Origin: Cinclus cinclus
Lineage: Eukaryota; Chordata; Aves; Passeriformes; Cinclidae
DNA: 64,000 nucleotides
Assembly: GCF_963662255.1 (NCBI RefSeq)
Contig: NC_085052.1
Location: 14,917,151-14,981,150, forward strand
Direction of reading: 5' to 3'
The notes beneath the pieces were generated by a model. That model made no database searches, was not told the DNA's origin, and saw only the letters and a program-made list of their open reading frames with translations. Both the position numbers and the translations under genes were made by a program. This document shows positions 1 to 11,158 of this stretch, one piece after another (within the stretch, counting starts at the first letter, position 1; every line of letters begins with the position of its first letter).

Positions 1-1494
1 AGGCTCTGTAGCAGATATGTTTCAGGGAAAAGCCATTTTAAGTAAAATGCTCATGGTTAAAATAAAGAAATTTCTCTAAATAGCCAATTATTTAATGTAG
101 AAAATAATTTGGCCTATGTTTTCACATGTAGCTGTAATCATTATGGATTAAATAAATCTAAATCAATGTAGAAGTTTCTAAACATAAAATTATGAAAAAA
201 TAATACTTACAATACTTTTAAGTGAGGTACTTAGACTTTGTTCAGCTCTCAAATGACTTTATAGGCTTAGTCCATTTTATGGTAGCCTAGAGACTGAATC
301 TGCCACATCTCCCTAAACACCGCAGTTTTCAAAGTTAAGAGTTCTCAACTCTTGAAGTCCTGCTTTCCCATTGAAAACATTTTCATTTGTTCACATGTAT
401 ATCACATCTCTGTCTACATTTGTGGAAGTCAGCTGAGACTTTTTCATTGAAACTGTTGGACACTGATGGTGAACAAGGAAATACAATCTATTTTGAGGAA
501 ATAAGAGTAATTAAAAGAAGTGTGGGCATTGACTTCAATTGGGTTTTGATATTTGATCACTTTGCAATAGTTTTTATGTAGTTTTTGATATTTCAATTAG
601 ATTTTTTTCTTGGCAAGTTAGTACAGTAATTGGTTCATTTTAACACTTCAGAGTGCTATGGACTATTTTAACTAAATAGAATCCACCTCTCTTGACCTGT
701 AAACCATCAAAGAAGATTACTCAGTGATGATTTTAGTCTTTAAAATAACAGATTAACCTTAAAAGAGCAACTTACCATACTTGTCAAAGAAAAAGAAATC
801 ACTTGAAACGAGAAAATAATGGTATCTGTATTCTTCTGATGTTAATTATTTGCTTTGTTGTTGATTCTACTCTCAAATAACAAACACAATCCTCTACAGA
901 GCAACCAGGCCTTCAGTTTGGAATACATAACTCATGTCACAGCCAATTCTTTCACAGCTGTGCCTGTAACAATGGAGACCTGCTTAATCAGACCCCCCCT
1001 CCAAAAACCACAAAGAATAATTGCATTCCCAGGTTTTTAGGTACCACATAGTGTTCTGAACACAAAACTAAAGGCATAGGAGCATATAAACCCTCCACTA
1101 ATAATGTTTGATAGGCAAAGGCTACCATGCAGGTTAACACAGAAAATAATGGATCTCTTTGCCTCAGATTTTTTTTGCAGACAGACTTAATTGCTTATTA
1201 ACTCTACGGGAAGAGATAATTACAAAGATTTAAACATATGCCTTCAATTTTGACATGTCCAACCTATGCAAACCTGAGGCCTGATTTTTCAGAATGGTTT
1301 GTGCTTCAAAACCCAGCTGATATTGAAGTGGTAACTGTAGGTACTCCTCCCCTAAAGATATTATTGCTATACTAAATATAAGTATATAATAAATACATTA
1401 ACAAATTGTAAGAATAATATACTAAGGTGTTTTAACTGTATTAAGCACACTTAAAAACTATAAACGTAAGTAGTAAAGTTTTAATTTTATTTTG
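1..1494. other. AT-rich non-coding sequence
   Basis: Stops occur frequently in all six frames; the open frames at 387-581 and 855-1040 are short and lack recognisable protein features. No splice-bounded open exon, RNA gene or recognisable transposon was seen. The only local features are a C-run near 991 and an AT-richer stretch around 1365-1440. I see nothing to annotate as functional. Confidence 0.6.
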
Positions 1495-1526
1495 CTTTTT
1501 TTTTTGGTTTGTGTTTTGTTTGTTTC
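1495..1526 (+). repeat. T-run with GTTT-type low-complexity tract
   Basis: A run of T is followed by GGTTTGTG and TTTGTTTG units. This is low-complexity T/G sequence on the + strand, one of several similar tracts in the window (also near 3160, 5131, 8569, 20291 and 36274). Confidence 0.7.
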
Positions 1527-3159
1527 TCTGGGTGCTTGAGAGTTTTGGACATGCAAGGTTGTCCTATATATCGAGAGGACCCTACATGAAAAATCTCCAA
1601 CAAAAGAAGTAGAAATCTGATTTGAACTAACTAAAAGACTGAGCCCAGGCCTAATGAATGACAGACTAAATTAGGTGACATGGACAGAGGATATATGGAC
1701 ACTGTTTTACCAAGAGACACAGTGTCAGTCTCGTATGTTTTGAGCTGAATAGAGGAAAGCACCTTGCAGACAGGAGCTGTGGGCTGCTGTGATGCAGGCT
1801 GTTGGAGCTATGATTACAGCTGTACTGCTGAAACTCGGTGGCTGCCTGATGGCTGGTGTTCAGAGAAATGGCAGGAAAAAAATCACATTTGCCTTTAGGT
1901 TAATTCACCTAACAGCAGAAGAACTAACCTCAGATTTTTTGAATGACCAAAGCTTATTTTTCTTATTATTGTTTAAAAAAATATTATTATGCACCTTATT
2001 TTTCTGTCTGCTGGGGAAGCTGATGTTTTGCTCAAGTTGTAATGTGGGTAACTTATCTCAAGTTATTCATAGAAGTTTATTTCATGATGTATGCAAAATC
2101 ATACTCATATAACTGAGAAAGAAAATTTTTAAAAGTAGAAATTTTTAAAAGTAGATTTTTCCTCTGCCCCAAACTTAGCCAAGTTAGCAAAAGATAAACT
2201 GATTATTTCTCTTTGAGATTACATATAATTTATGATGCTAAGCACATATGCCCCTGGGTTGAGAATGACTAGCAATATGACATTTTCAGGAATATAACAG
2301 CAGTTAGACTTTTCTAGTTTAGACCAAGATGTATGGAATACAATGGGCAATTATGGTAATTATGTAGCTAATAACAGAAAACAAGGTGTACTGAAGATGC
2401 CCTTTTTATTTCATTTATATATGTAGAATCTGAACAATTTAGAAGAACTCTTGTCTGTTTAGAAAATGGGAAACCATTCTATCACTGTGTTTCTCAATAC
2501 ATATTTTAGAGTAGTGTTTCAAATGTGTTTGAACATGAAGGAAAAAGAGAAGTACTTCCAAATATTTGCACGCCACATTCTATAAACAAGTGTCCCTAAA
2601 ATCTTAGCATTTCTTCATAAATGCAGTATCTTTCAATAGGATAGAATATGATGTATGGGACTGCAATTCACAAAATAAGACAAAAAGAACCAAGAGAGAG
2701 GATGCTGGAATAAAGCATCAAAGCTAAATACACAAGGCCACTGCAGTCATGACAAAAATTGCTTCTTGTAAAAGGAAGCACCAAGGCTGTTTCTGGACCA
2801 AGGGGGCTATTAACAAATTAAAGCTCTTGTGTTTCCACATGCATATGTATTCCTTATATTTTCCATAACCTTGATATAACTCCTTCTTAGGGATATTTGA
2901 TACATAGGAAAACCTCTAATAGAATAGTTGAGATAAATTAGGAAGTCCCTTTTAGGTATTTTTTTTTTTTATTTTGCAGTGTCTAGAAGTTGCAAAGTAC
3001 AAATTAGGTGAATTTAGAAGAGAAGGATGTACATCTTAAAGCAATAATAAACATTCCTAAAGTTTAGGGGGACAAAGAAGAGATTTTTTTACTTATTTAT
3101 TTAAATTTCTGTGGTTCAGCTAAATAATTCGGGTTCCTAGGCTGAAGTATTTTTCTGCT
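1527..3159. other. Non-coding sequence, nothing recognised
   Basis: AT-rich DNA without a recognisable repeat family apart from a small perfect tandem duplication at 2124-2155. The 107-codon frame at 1789-2112 contains runs of F, L and K typical of translated T/A-rich DNA and has no recognisable domain. A T-rich stretch ending in CAG near 2955-2981 resembles a splice acceptor, but the frame after it closes within about 20 codons, so no exon is called. Confidence 0.55.
2124..2155. repeat. Perfect tandem duplication, 2 x 16 bp
   Basis: The 16-bp unit AATTTTTAAAAGTAGA occurs twice head to tail (2124-2139 and 2140-2155) with no mismatch. Perfect identity suggests a recent slippage or duplication event. 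No coding context. Confidence 0.9.
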
Positions 3160-3206
3160 GTTTGGGTTTTCTGGTTGGTTTCTTTTTTTGTTTGTTTGGG
3201 TTTTTT
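3160..3206 (+). repeat. GTTT/GGTT low-complexity tract
   Basis: Interspersed TTTGGG, GGTTGGTT and TTTGTTTG words form a T/G-only-like tract on the + strand. It overlaps the start of a 61-codon open frame (3175-3360) that I regard as an artefact. Confidence 0.65.
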
Positions 3207-4314
3207 AAGACTCCTGGCATATCTGGGAGGGATGCACACTAAGAAGCCTTGCTCATTTCTCAAGGACAGCTTTAAGAAGTTCTCAAATACTGGCAAAACT
3301 ATTCAGTGTTCAAGAAACACAGGAGAAAGCTCTGTTTGGGAGAAAAGTTCCTCTTTTTGATGGTCTATGCCTGTGGCAAGGCCTCGTTGTCAGCCGCCTT
3401 CTCTGTTGCAGGTGGTGTCAGGACACACATTCTCTTCCTTTTTTTCACCTGGCTTGAGCATCTTGTCAAAACTGGTTATTAGAGCTAGGTAGTCAGGGTA
3501 ACACCTTGGGCCTGACGATGGTGTAGGAAGCGAGATAAAAGTTCATGAGGAAGGCCAAGAAAATTCCAAATACTTTTTATAGCATACCATGTCAAAGCTC
3601 TGTTCATGTGACGTTTCAGCAATCTGGCACAAAGCACTCAACCTCAGCAGGTTTTGAGGTACCTTCAGGTACTGTCCTGGCACAAAAGCTTAGAGTAAAA
3701 TGGAACTTTTGAAGCAATTATTTTCTGCTTTGTAGAAGCAATACCTCAGAAAGACTCCCAAGAATGAGCTGATGATTGTGTGGCCTGTTTTTGTTAAAGT
3801 CAGTCTCAATATTTTAAAGTTCTTAGTAAGCATTTTAGCATAGGTTGCTAGCATGGAAGCTGTTCATTATCTGCTAATTGTTTCAAAGAGTTGCTGAAAG
3901 TGTTTAAATGTTAAATATATGCTACTGTAAGTAAATATTCAAAAGTCTTTCAAAACAGATGTTTGAAAAATAGTAGGCTGTCTGCTCATGGTAACAGTAC
4001 ACAAAGGACATGAAGATGTGGGATTTAATAATAAATATGCTCACAGCTACATGCATGCTAATCCACAGTGGGGTTTTTTTAAATTTTCAATTAAATGTAT
4101 AAGCCAACAGTAACCCAAATACTTTTTGTAAGCAAGTTTACTGCAAGCACCAGTAATTCTTGGCTTTTCTGTTCTCCCATTCACTTCTCTCCATTGCTTT
4201 CCCCTACCCTGTCTGTGCATGACCCTCCCAGCCCCAACCACAGCCCTTGTTTTCTTCTGGCAGCTGGGGCTCTGCCTATTTTCAGTCTATGCACACACTC
4301 TTTGTCTTTCCTCA
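3207..4314. other. Non-coding sequence, mixed composition
   Basis: Around 3361-3560 the sequence is slightly richer in G+C, but it has no open exon, repeat family or promoter motif that I recognise. The remainder is AT-rich. Small palindromic words (for example GTACCT/AGGTAC near 3658) are at chance level. Confidence 0.5.
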
Positions 4315-4392
4315 TTCCCTTCCCCTTCCCCTTCCCCTTCCTTCTTCTCTTTCTCTCTCCCTCTCTTTATCTCTTTCCTTCTTTCTTTCCTT
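4315..4392 (+). repeat. Polypyrimidine tract with (CCCCTT)n core
   Basis: Positions 4315-4368 contain only C and T. After a single A at 4369 the tract continues to 4392. The 5' part is a short CCCCTT hexamer array, the rest irregular CT/CTTT. Overlapping open frames in three registers here (4095-4576) are low-complexity translations rich in S, F, P and L, and are not genes. Such a tract can adopt triplex structure, which is inference. Confidence 0.85.
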
Positions 4393-5130
4393 GGTAAGAA
4401 TTTTAGTGTCAAGATGTCTTCTTCACTACAGAATGGCAATTTTGGATAGGAGGGCATTTAGTGTGCCATTCATTACAAACTACAGAAATACTAAAGCAGC
4501 CAAAATATACGTGGCACATTCTGCAATACATAATAAAAGCTCCGTTGCCTTCTCTTTTGCTTTTGTTCTTGTTTAACCTCATATGTCCCCAAATCAATAG
4601 CATCCTGTTGACTGATTCTTAGAATATTCTTACATTGTTAAACTGGCCTTACAAACTTTAAGAACTGGTATTTCTTACTTTCCTGATTTTACTTTTTATT
4701 CTTACGGCTTTCAGTTGTTTTCTTGTTTTACCTTGCATATAGACAGTTCTATTCTGCAACTTGATATCTGAATAACATATGGTTTGATGGTATTTTATGG
4801 TTTTTCATGGTGGATACATTTGCTGATACTGAGCCATGCAGGACATCACAGCATTTGGTGGTCAGTAAAGCATCTGGACGAGAGATCTCTGCACTAGTGA
4901 GCTCAAAACAATCAAGTGCTACATGGGTGTCACACTTTAGTCCTCAAACAGAGGGGATTTCTGATCTTAAAGAACTGAACCTCAGATTGAAACAGAACTA
5001 ATTTTTGTACTTCACATCTAAGACTAAGTCATGTTCCAAAATTCAAATAAAATACATTACTAAATAAATACATTACTACAGAATTATATTTATCCTGAAC
5101 TTTTCTTCTACTTACTGAACCTGGAGTAGA
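4393..5130. other. Non-coding sequence, nothing recognised
   Basis: AT-rich sequence with short open frames only. A near-duplicate 13-bp word occurs at 5050-5062 and 5066-5078 (AAATACATTACTA, period 16). No gene, RNA or transposon recognised. Confidence 0.55.
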
Positions 5131-5225
5131 TTGGTTGGTTGGTTGGTTGAGGCTTGTTTTGATTCTTTTGTTTGTGTTTGTGGATTTTGTTGTTGTTGTT
5201 TGTTTGGAGGGGGGTTGTTTTGCTT
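5131..5225 (+). repeat. (TTGG)n followed by GTT/GTTT-rich tract
   Basis: A short TTGG array at 5131-5149 leads into T/G-rich sequence with TTGTTGTTGTTTG and GAGGGGGG words up to about 5225. Open frames on both strands here (5029-5229 minus, 5135-5317 plus) are low-complexity artefacts rich in T, K, N and Q, or in V, F and L. Confidence 0.8.
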
Positions 5226-5630
5226 TCATTTCTTTTACAGATAATTCCTTATTTCTTCTTTCTCTCCCTTCAGAATGTTCCTCAGCCTTTTATTATATCG
5301 AATTGGAGCTAAGATGACTGTTCTGATTTTGTTCCAAGAGTGAATTGGAAGGGCAGCTCTGCAATGACGAGCAAAACCTGACCTCCAGTCTCCCTTTGCT
5401 ATGTTTTTCTATATTTCTACATTTTAACTAGAATCACTCATTTACTATAACCTCCTATAGCTTTTAGTGCACCCAGAGCTTTTCAACTTGTCTTCACAAA
5501 TTCTTTTGTTAAAAGAAAAAATAATTTCTACTTAGTTCACCAGCATGCCACTATCATTTTTCTATTATTATACCTCTTCTCACAGTGAACCATCTACAAA
5601 CTATGCCAGAAGCTCGAAACAGGAAAGAGA

Positions 5631-5649
5631 ACTTGCTGAATCAGCAAGT
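5631..5649. promoter_or_regulatory. MARE-like 9-bp inverted repeat
   Basis: ACTTGCTGA and TCAGCAAGT form perfect 9-bp arms around a single A. The inner 13 bp, TGCTGAATCAGCA (5634-5646), match the Maf recognition element consensus TGCTGA(C/G)TCAGCA at every position except the central base. The match is seen directly. Binding by Maf, Nrl or Bach factors is inference only, and the central A disrupts the AP-1-like core. Confidence 0.3.
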
Positions 5650-6190
5650 GCCTTGAAAAATACTATTGAAAAATACTTTGCTGTTAGGGCAACAAAGGAG
5701 AAAAGAGTTTCTTCCTTGCCTGAATGTCCAAATTATACTCTTTTGATTTCTTTTCGTATGAGGACATTCACACACCAGTTTTCTCTGTTTAACACTTACA
5801 TTAAAGTACACCTTGATTAAATATGCCTACATTTAACTCTTCCTGGTATCTTTAGAAGATGGGATTGAACTGTTACAACTTAATCCCATATTTAATGATT
5901 TGTCTGCTGTAAGCTGCAGAAAATCTGAATCATCTTTTGCAGGCAGAATTTACCCATCACTATGTCATAGAGACTTTTTTCTTAAATTTGAAAATATCAG
6001 TCTTCATAGTTTGAATAGCAGAGATGAATCAGAAACACCAGTCATTTTCTCCCTGTGGGCCTGATTCCATTAAGAACTAGGTGAAGATTTCTGCATCTGC
6101 AGAGGTGAACCCTTAAAACTTTTTATTGTTTTAGAGAGACGCCGTTGAAGAAAATATTTCCAGTCATTGCTTCCTTCATCAACGTGATCT

Positions 6191-6205
6191 GCCACAAGAG
6201 GGCAG
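6191..6205 (+). promoter_or_regulatory. CTCF-like motif
   Basis: GCCACAAGAGGGCAG agrees with the vertebrate CTCF core pattern (GCCAC, variable base, AG, purine, GGGC, then R/C-rich end), with an A where the commonest base is C. No second convergent site of similar quality was found nearby. Occupancy cannot be inferred from one word in one genome. Confidence 0.35.
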
Positions 6206-7594
6206 AGACTTATGTCACTCAGCTTCATCTACTGTCACAGGAGAATGTCAGGGATCTTTAATGGGAAAATTTACCATGTTTAAATACCAGGGTGAAAAAT
6301 GAAATTCCATTAACTAATTTTAAATGGCTTTAGGCCAAAAAGCTGAATGCAGCAACAGAGCTCTGTCATCTCTGTTGCAATAACTACAACTGCCTTAGAT
6401 TGTTTATAGGGTGTTAATTACCGTGCATTAACTAACTACATAACATGCAAACAAAGGAAAAAATACCCATACACACACGTATAGAAAAATATGTATATTG
6501 AGCAAGGCTTTGCTAGTTTGAAAAATGTGTCAAGCCAAGGTACTGAAACCTTTGTGTAATTGCTCATTGTAATAAATGGGTGAAGTTTGAAGTGGGGAAG
6601 TGTTAGAAATCCAAAACTATTATGCCAGTCTAAGAATAATTTAAACTCTGTATTTGCTGAGCAAAAATGAATGAATCTGCTACTAGGGCATAAATAGGCC
6701 TCCTTTTAGGACAGACAGTAAAAGAAACAATGGGTACATGATGCTCTGACCTGCTGTCACTATGGCTCTCTGCTGGCTTGGTGCTGAGTGGGTAGCAGAG
6801 AAACTCAAATCAATAATGTGTTGTATTCTGTACTGGTACAATGGTTTTGATGGAAAAGTGAGGAAATGAAAAAATCCAGCTCAGTTTTTACACTGGGGTA
6901 ATTTACATTGCATACAGTGACTTTCCTGGCTTAGAATTTCTTATAAATTGAAGTTGATGGAACTACAACTTAACAATTTGTGGGCTTAGATTCTGACAAA
7001 TCCCACTCCTGTTTCCTACTGCTAGAATTGCTTATAATTACATTCATACTTCAAAAAAAATTCCATAGTTTGTCGGCTGATTCAACTACTGAAATGAAAC
7101 CTTCAACACCACTCATTGATGCACTTGTCATTAATAGAAACTGCCTAAAAAGCACAGGAATTTCTTTTCCTTCTTGCTAGTATTGCAGCTGTAAAACAAG
7201 AGCAGTTCTTGCATTTGTCAGGTTTTTTTCCTGAGCATCAGCTTAGTAAAAAACTACAATACAGAAGCAAGAGAGGAAAAGACAATGCTCTTTCCAATTT
7301 TTGTTTAGGCATATTTTAATAAAATGCAGACTTTTGTACAGTGTGACTGCTACCCTGCTCTTTGTTCAATGCCTTCTTAAAAATACTGTTAGACACAATC
7401 GGTGGGAGGAGTTCCAGCAAAAATCCCTGCACATTTTCAAGCTCACAAAGCTGATGTTGATGACTGTAATTATAAAGGACAGCGTGAAGGAGGTAGTTAC
7501 AAAATTCTGGTAACTTGGCTAGCACAGTGGTCTGTCAAAAATTAAAACCTATCTATTACAGGGGTAAAAAGCCACAACAGCCTTTTCTCCACCC

Positions 7595-7960
7595 GAAAAA
7601 GAAAAAGAAAAAGAAAAAGAAAAAGAAAAAGAAAAAGAAAAAGAAAAAGAAAAAGAAAAAGAAAAAGAAAAAGAAAAAGAAAAAGAAAAAGAAAAAGAAA
7701 AAAGAGAAAAGAAAAGGAAAAAGAAAAAAGAGAAAAGAAAAGGAAAGGGAAAGGGAAAGGGAAAGGGAAAGGGAAAGGGAAAGGGAAAGGGAAAGGGAAA
7801 GGGAAAGGGAAAGGGAAAGGGAAAGGGAAAGGGAAAGGGAAAGGAAAGGAAAGGAAAGGAAAGGAAAGGAAAGGAAAGGAAAGGAAAGGAAAGGAAAGGA
7901 AAGGAAAGGAAAGGAAAGGAAAGGAAAGGAAAGGAAAGGAAAGGAAAGGAAAAAAAGAAA
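7595..7960 (+). repeat. 366-nt uninterrupted purine tract: three repeat phases
   Basis: Every base from 7595 to 7960 on the + strand is A or G. It begins as a GAAAAA hexamer array (7595 to about 7702). A short irregular GA-rich joint follows (about 7703-7743), containing an internal duplication. Next comes a GGGAAA hexamer array (about 7744-7842), then a GGAAA pentamer array (about 7843-7952) and a short A-rich tail. Translations (poly-K then ER/GKER on +; F/S/P/L-rich on minus) are artefacts covering 7515-8033. The array may have grown from a retroelement poly(A) tail, but I could not identify that element or a target-site duplication. Confidence 0.97.
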
Positions 7961-8568
7961 CAATCAAACCTCACTGCAGAAAAAACTCCACAATTCTCCT
8001 CTCGGTAAAGAGATTTTATATTCCAGAATCTGAAATATATTTAATTTAAAATATTTTAGGTTGCAAAAAGTACTCCCATTTTAAACTGCTGGGGTCTTAA
8101 AAGAAATTGGGATTTTCTTTTATGATTGGAAAACTAAATATAGTCTGCTATCTGGGAATCCAAATAACCCACAGTCCCTGGGTCTGCAATTTCCCATGGG
8201 CTACCAGCCACAATGAGGTCAGGTGAGCTGTTGGGAAACTGCACAGGATTTACCAGAAACTTGTCTGGTCTCATTTAAGAACTGAAAGCAATTACTACAT
8301 TTCCACTTTTTCCTGACTAAGTAAACTAATACTGATAGAAATGTTCTGCTAGAATTTTTCCAACAAAACCCTGTATAAATGAACTTGTGACAGCACTAAC
8401 ACCATTAATGCAGCAGAGATAAAAATCAAAGGACTGATTCAATCTTCTTCTTCTAATTTTAGACCAAACTTTGGACAACTGTTACTACCACATCAATTTT
8501 GATTAGCAAGTTCATCTGACTTACTTCCAGCCCCTGCAAGTATAAAAGAATACTAGTATATAAAATCT
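7961..8568. other. Non-coding sequence, nothing recognised
   Basis: AT-rich flank of the purine tract. No CR1 3' end or other retroelement could be recognised on either side of the tract, so its origin remains open. Confidence 0.5.
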
Positions 8569-8651
8569 GGGGGTTTTATGTTTTTATTTGTTTGTTTGTT
8601 TGCTTGGGGTTTTTTGTTTGTTTCTGGATTTTTTTTGTTGGGTTTTTTTAA
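8569..8651 (+). repeat. GTTT-rich low-complexity tract
   Basis: GGGGGTTTT, TTTGTTTGTTTGTTTG, GGGGTTTTTTG and a run of T with TTGTTGGG form a T/G tract of about 80 bp on the + strand. Its composition resembles the tracts at 5131 and 20291. Confidence 0.8.
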
Positions 8652-10594
8652 CCAATATAGCAATAGACAACGAGAAAATAATTTCCTGAAAATCAAGTGT
8701 ATTAACTTAAGATGAAAAGAAAGGGGCAAAGTATATCCAGTTTAAGCAGCAGCAAAAATTTAGGTGCCTGATACTACTAGGTTGATCCAAGGGTTTATGA
8801 GATGATCCAAGGAAGTCAGGTACCCAAGTTCCCTTCAGAAATAAATAAAAGAAAAAAAAAACCTCAGTAGACTAGCAGATGAAAAAAAACCCCACTCTGT
8901 GATGGGGGTGATGGGGGTGGAGATATCCAGTTCTAGCCAATAAATCACTGGGAGCATAGCAATGAGCCAAAAAAGCCACCAAAAATACCAGTGACAGCGC
9001 AGCACATTAAGGACCTTCACACGTGCATCCTCTGCACACTTGAATAAATTACCTGAAGACAGGCACTTAATTAGTTGGGACTCCCTTCTTCTGAAGATTA
9101 GCTGGCTGATGATACCTGCCTTTTTAAAAACAACTCTTAAGTTAGACTAATCTGTTGAAAAGCAGAAAAACTGTGGGATTTTTCTCCTTAGCTGCTACAA
9201 ATTCAAATCTCTGCCTCCCACTTCCCAAGTGTACATCCTTGGAACCGCAGTGTGGGAAAGCTGCTTACAGCAGTAACAGAAATCAGGCCCAGTATACATT
9301 AGTTTTGTTCAAATACATCAGGAAGTCTATTTGCATACTTTCCAAAAATAAAACTGTACAGACACCTTAAGCTCTTCAGTCAGCCTTTTTCCCATGTCAG
9401 GAGATGGCACATTTTACTGAGTTTAAATCAATTGTAAATTCCCACAGATCTCAACTGAGACAGGTTAACACTGCAAAACAGTAATGCCAAAGACAAAGAA
9501 ATGATATAATGTATTTTCCTTTTATAACTAGATTAATCTGTACTTTTTAATATTGTTAAATGTCATTTCTGTATCCAGAAGGTCAGCTATCATCCTTGTA
9601 CCCTTTAGAATAAGGCAGCTGTGAAGGGGACTGATTTAAAAAAGCTGTCATTTTAATGAAGTTTCCATTCTCAATTGGTTTTGTTAAAGAAACTTGCACA
9701 TGCATAAAACCTTACAGCCAGGCCTGACTCATAGCCATTAGTTCTGCCAAGTATAAAAACATCTATAATCCTTCCCAACAATGTATGAGACACATTTCTG
9801 CTGAATAAACTTGCCATTTTTTTTTTTTTTGCTACTAAATATGCCTTTATGTTAGACATCTGCTTCTCACACTGTTCTCTTCAGAATTTCTAATTTCTTT
9901 GGACCATCTAAAAATCTAAACTGGAAAATCTTCCCCACATATTTAGTATCAGTGAAACTGTAAACACAGAGAAGGATCTGAAAGGACTCACCTGATACAA
10001 ATTTAGGACACTACCAGTAGCACAGCAACTAGATTGTAACAGTGAATTATGGAAGAAAGTGCTGGGGAAAAAAAAAAAATTAAATTGTTATAAAGCAATG
10101 ATTTAAACAAGAATCAAGTGAAATTCACAACAGGATCTTGGCTTTGTTGGGAAAGGAGAAAAATGTGATTATAAAGGGATATCTGTGATTAGATTACATC
10201 CACATTTTCAAAAATTTATGCAACATTACCAATTAATAGTTTGCTAAGAAAATCACAAGTCATTTGCTGAAAGAAACTAAGAAATTTGTTAGCCTTTCAT
10301 AGGAAATGCAGGACTCATGAGAGGAAGTGTGACTCCTCATTGGTTTCAGTGCAAAGGTTTAGGTTCACTGGAATTTAAGCAAAGAAAGGAAAACAGATTT
10401 CATTGGTGAATCTCAACTGAGCTACCAATAACTCCCAGCAAAAAAGTGCGATGTAGTAAAATTGCAAGACTCCTACCATTCCCATTCATCAAGCAATATT
10501 CTAAACTCGTGTTGTTTTGTTTTTTTTTTTTAAAAGACCTGAAGATGTTTGTACCACACTGTGAGAAATTATGTAAAAATGTGTGAAATAGCCC
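8652..10594. other. AT-rich non-coding sequence
   Basis: Short open frames only. A G-rich doublet (GGGGGTGATGGGGGTGG) lies near 8902-8918. T- or A-runs of about 10-13 bases lie near 9818, 10066 and 10520. No gene, RNA gene or recognised transposon. Confidence 0.55.
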
Positions 10595-11158
10595 TTAACA
10601 GCCAGTTTTACTGGAAGCTGTGTGATCCTGCAGTGGCCTGGTGGCTGCAGACCTATGTTTGCATTGATCTTCCCCAGCACTAGGCTCTGAAATCTCACAG
10701 GTAACCTGGGTCTGCAGTAGCCCTGACCTTCCTTTCACAGGGGAGTCTACAGCTGACCAATTTGAGCTGAAGACTGGCCAGAATTGATTGAGACTAGAAA
10801 TCAGAGAACATCCTTCTAGACTACTTCTGGAAACCACTCTCCAACTGCTGCTTCTTCTGTAGTCCTGGACTGCAATACAGAAATCCTCTCCTTTAAGATA
10901 CAGCCCAAAAACCAAAAATGCGCTGATACCAGTTAACACCTTGTGTTAGTGTTCCATGGGGTTTGCACGAGGCAGGTGATAATCCTTCAATCTTAAAACT
11001 GCCTGATTCCAAGCTGATATCAAAGCTGTCCATTTAGGATTCTGATGTGAGAAAATGTATGATGTCATGGCTGTCTCTGTCTCACTAAAACTAAATATAG
11101 CAATATTCCAATTTAGCTCATTTGAAAATATGTAGTTTAAGTAGGCTGGAGAACTCAA
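10595..11158. other. Slightly GC-richer non-coding block
   Basis: About 10600-10900 has more G+C than its surroundings and therefore longer open frames on the minus strand (114 codons at 10595-10939, 70 codons at 10946-11158). Neither has a recognisable domain, a signal peptide or low-complexity-free similarity that I can name. I treat them as chance frames. Confidence 0.5.

Larger units (their letters stand above)
5226..7594. other. Non-coding sequence with two candidate binding words
   Basis: No exon or repeat family recognised. The 91-codon frame at 5545-5820 has no domain features. This interval holds a MARE-like palindrome (5631-5649) and a CTCF-like word (6191-6205), listed separately. 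The 70-codon and 69-codon frames on opposite strands near 7301-7525 overlap each other and are not supported. Confidence 0.5.

Noticed and set aside
2950..2985. Polypyrimidine plus CAG splice-acceptor-like sequence
   Set aside because: The following frame closes after about 20 codons and no convincing donor bounds an exon.
7515..8033. 172-codon plus frame and three long minus frames
   Set aside because: They are translations of the purine microsatellite in each register (K, ER, GKER or F/S/P/L repeats) and carry no protein information.
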